7,310 nucleotides of DNA, taken from Candidatus Wirthbacteria bacterium CG2_30_54_11 (GTDB lineage Bacteria > Patescibacteriota > CG2-30-54-11). Shown piece by piece: positions 6,901 to 7,310 of this stretch (positions are counted from its first letter, which is position 1; every line of letters starts with the position of its first letter). Made by a program: the position numbers and the translations under genes. The stretch covers positions 1 through 7,310 of the forward strand of contig MNZT01000109.1 in the NCBI GenBank assembly GCA_001873755.1, in the 5' to 3' direction. Below the pieces are notes generated by a model that worked only from the letters and a program-made list of their open reading frames with translations, was not told where the DNA came from and did not search any database.

Positions 6901-7014
6901 GAGCTCGACCGCAGCGACATCATGGTCAGAAAACTGAAAGCTCAGAATGCGGTTTTTCAGCACCTGAGCTCTGGTATCAGGGACAGAGGCATAGATTTCG
7001 ATGCGGTGTGCCAT
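3958..7014 (-). CDS. purL: Phosphoribosylformylglycinamidine synthase PurL with fused tandem PurS-like N-terminus
   Basis: This 1018-residue protein catalyses ATP-dependent conversion of FGAR and ammonia to FGAM. The first 150 residues look like two PurS-type repeats: about 1-72 (ending ANPVTQTYSI) and 79-150 (DWAIEIGFLPGVTDNVG to SNPIIQRT), as in the N-terminal domain of large PurL. A linker (about 165-260) contains the SEHCKHTIF motif near 249. The synthetase core follows with KAETHNSPSALDPFGGA (about 312-328), GRVGKDGIHGATFSS, TDNGAGGLSSSIGEM and ISESQERM, then the second half with SIDGAIRNVVAVGADP and SGKDSMYNDFKG (about 793-804). There is no C-terminal glutaminase; that role is played by purQ immediately downstream. 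It is therefore intermediate between small PurL (about 740 residues with separate PurS) and one-chain large PurL (about 1300). ATG 7014-7012 has GAGGAT (7026-7021) upstream. The reading frame is intact. Confidence 0.96.
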   Translation of the reverse strand: MAHRIEIYASVPDTRAQVLKNRILSFQFSDHDVAAVELVDVYTVDKELTAEELEKSASILANPVTQTYSIDDSHLPAQFDWAIEIGFLPGVTDNVGNTAHQSIADLIRRPFTDGEAIYSTQLLYITGTLAQKDIDRIGAALSNPIIQRTQSKTGQQCRDDHGMGTIVPRVTLGKSAKTDIVNVFVTDEELEQIGKNGITDHFDPDGTPVYRGPLALDLPSMKVITDYFSKTEKRQPTDAELETLGQTWSEHCKHTIFAGSLDDIHDGLYKHFIRRATTDVRQNKGKQNFCVSVFTDNSGAIAFDGNYLITDKAETHNSPSALDPFGGAVTGIVGVNRDTIGFGLGAKPIANTYGFCFADPRSKPKLYRGKDKTSPMLSPRRIMEGVVAGVNNGGNCSGIPTPQGFVYFHPNYAGKPLVFVRTVGLIPWHVQGKLSHEKKAEVGDAIVMIGGRVGKDGIHGATFSSEALTSGSPATAVQIGDPITQKKFSDAVVKEARDLGLYHSITDNGAGGLSSSIGEMARDTNGCLVKLDLVPLKYPGLAPWEIWISESQERMSLAVPQDRVDEFISLMHRRDVEATVIGEFTNTGRCIVSYKNQNVVDMDLEFMHFGLPHKTLTSTTTEIRSEQNIIPVCTDFDALFIDMTRRLNVCSSSFISYQYDYVVQGTSALQPLQGRGKVNADASVLRPLLPPLEATPSQPVKGPKTYPPSLQGIALSQALYPTYSELDTYHMAACSIDGAIRNVVAVGADPDRIALMDNFCWCSPEDPARLGQLKRACEACYDYAVAFGTPFISGKDSMYNDFKGFDAISEPIKLSIPPTLLISSLGILPDVTRAVSLDAKMPGDLVYVLGMTRREMGGSEYYAYVGEKEKGTARRGNVVPQVDAASALKLYRTYYEAVNRRLLASGIALGIGGLAVALLKTALGGKLGLSIDLKRMLSRNIEREDYLLFAESASRLLVTVAPQNQAAFEKMFEGQYFARIGEVTAEPELIINGLKGLTIIDIQLAALEKSYFSPLADF

Positions 7015-7046
7015 ACAGTGATCCTCGGATAGGGACGACAGGTTTG

Positions 7047-7075
7047 ATTATAGGGATACGGGCAGAGGGTGTCTA
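7047..7075 (-). promoter_or_regulatory. Predicted purL operon promoter, -35 box in the insertion-sequence end
   Basis: On the minus strand TAGACA (7075-7070, 5 of 6) is followed by a 17-bp spacer and a perfect TATAAT (7052-7047). The start point would be near 7040, giving a leader of about 26 nt before ATG 7014. The -35 hexamer coincides with the TGTCTA that probably begins the neighbouring insertion sequence, so this may be a hybrid promoter created by insertion. Confidence 0.7.
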
Positions 7076-7098
7076 GCACCCGAATTAGATCACGAAAT

Positions 7099-7153
7099 AT
7101 CTTACCGAAGGAGGTAACGTTAGCTCATTCATAATCTTACCGAAAGGTGGGAC
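7099..7153 (+). repeat. Direct repeat pair in the insertion-sequence end
   Basis: ATCTTACCGAA occurs exactly at 7099-7109 and 7134-7144, 35 bp apart. The similarity continues imperfectly for about 9 more bases (GGAGGTAAC against AGGTGGGAC). The first copy also contains an inverted repeat, TTACC (7102-7106) and GGTAA (7113-7117). Candidate transposase-binding sites. Confidence 0.65.
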
Positions 7154-7160
7154 AATCTCT

Positions 7161-7179
7161 TGATTTACAATCAGGAGGG
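7161..7179 (+). promoter_or_regulatory. Small inverted repeat and Shine-Dalgarno before the transposase
   Basis: TGATT (7161-7165) and AATCA (7169-7173) form a 5-bp inverted repeat around TAC, touching the Shine-Dalgarno AGGAGGG (7173-7179). The SD is 8 nt before the first ATG (7188) and supports that start. A weak hairpin next to the ribosome site is a common way for IS elements to limit translation; here that is only a possibility. Confidence 0.5.
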
Positions 7180-7187
7180 CCCAGAAC

Positions 7188-7310
7188 ATGATGAGCTTCA
7201 AAAGTAAACGAGAATACATCAAGGAGATCAGGGATAAATATAAACGATCCTCACGATCTCAAAAAAGCCAACTCCTCCAGGATGTCAGTGATATCACCGG
7301 GTATCATCGG
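7188..7310 (+). CDS. Transposase / integrase-like protein, N-terminal fragment (runs off the right edge)
   Basis: The frame opens with two consecutive ATG codons (7188, 7191) after the SD AGGAGGG and stays open for 41 codons to the edge. It is very basic (KSKREYIKEIRDKYKRSSRS) and continues with a region ending DITGYHR. This pattern, a basic helix followed by a helix-turn-helix-like segment reading roughly 'TGYHRKYA', is familiar to me as the start of DDE integrase-core transposases of the ISNCY / IS481-like kind. The catalytic domain lies outside the window, so the family is provisional and I cannot tell whether the gene is intact. Confidence 0.7.
   Translation, partial: MMSFKSKREYIKEIRDKYKRSSRSQKSQLLQDVSDITGYHR

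Larger units (their letters stand above)
7070..7310 (+). mobile_element. Insertion sequence, left end (runs off the right edge)
   Basis: A transposase gene starts at 7188 and reads to the right edge. Between it and purL lies non-coding sequence with two copies of a short direct repeat (7099 and 7134), as expected for transposase-binding sites in an IS end. The outer tip is probably TGTCTA at 7070, since ends beginning with TG are common in DDE-type IS families. The exact boundary, the matching right end and any target duplication lie outside what can be seen. Confidence 0.6.

Noticed and set aside
4825..7032. Two consecutive long plus-strand frames (4825-6057 and 6067-7032)
   Set aside because: Both are shadows of purL caused by GC-rich third positions, with no recognisable motifs.

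Overview
The window looks like a chromosomal segment of an uncultured, moderately GC-rich bacterium (mid to high 50s % GC by eye). A lipoprotein with a classical lipobox at the left edge suggests a cell envelope that uses lipoproteins, probably diderm. I cannot assign a phylum from the sequence. The standard genetic code fits every gene, and no gene other than the two cut by the window edges is broken.

Layout. (1) Bases 1-339, minus strand: the N-terminal 113 residues of an alanine-rich lipoprotein that runs off the left edge. (2) Bases 340-831: a 492-bp intergenic region between divergent genes. It holds a good sigma70-type promoter for each direction, a folded leader in front of the lipoprotein, a palindrome cluster between the two promoters, and a strong intrinsic-terminator-like hairpin inside the leader of the rightward gene. 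(3) Bases 832-2247, plus strand: an ATP-grasp carboxylate-amine ligase of unknown substrate. (4) Bases 7014-2242, minus strand: a compact three-gene operon in the order purL (with tandem PurS-like domains fused at its N-terminus), purQ, and a ureohydrolase (arginase / formimidoylglutamase / agmatinase superfamily). The last gene ends in a 6-bp stop-codon overlap with the convergent ATP-grasp gene. (5) Bases about 7070-7310: the left end of an insertion sequence with two short direct repeats and the start of its transposase, running off the right edge.

How the genes work together. PurL and PurQ make formylglycinamidine ribonucleotide amidotransferase, the fourth step of de novo purine synthesis: PurQ makes ammonia from glutamine, PurL uses it with ATP on FGAR, and the PurS role is covered by PurL's N-terminus. 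The ureohydrolase starts 3 nt after purQ on a TTG codon with its own Shine-Dalgarno sequence inside purQ, so it is very probably cotranscribed. Its link to purine synthesis is not obvious. The ATP-grasp ligase has a separate, apparently attenuated, transcription unit.

The most interesting signals are regulatory: a hybrid purL promoter whose -35 box appears to lie in the end of the neighbouring insertion sequence, a terminator placed between promoter and start codon of the ATP-grasp gene, and a multi-hairpin leader with a possible anti-Shine-Dalgarno loop in front of the lipoprotein gene.
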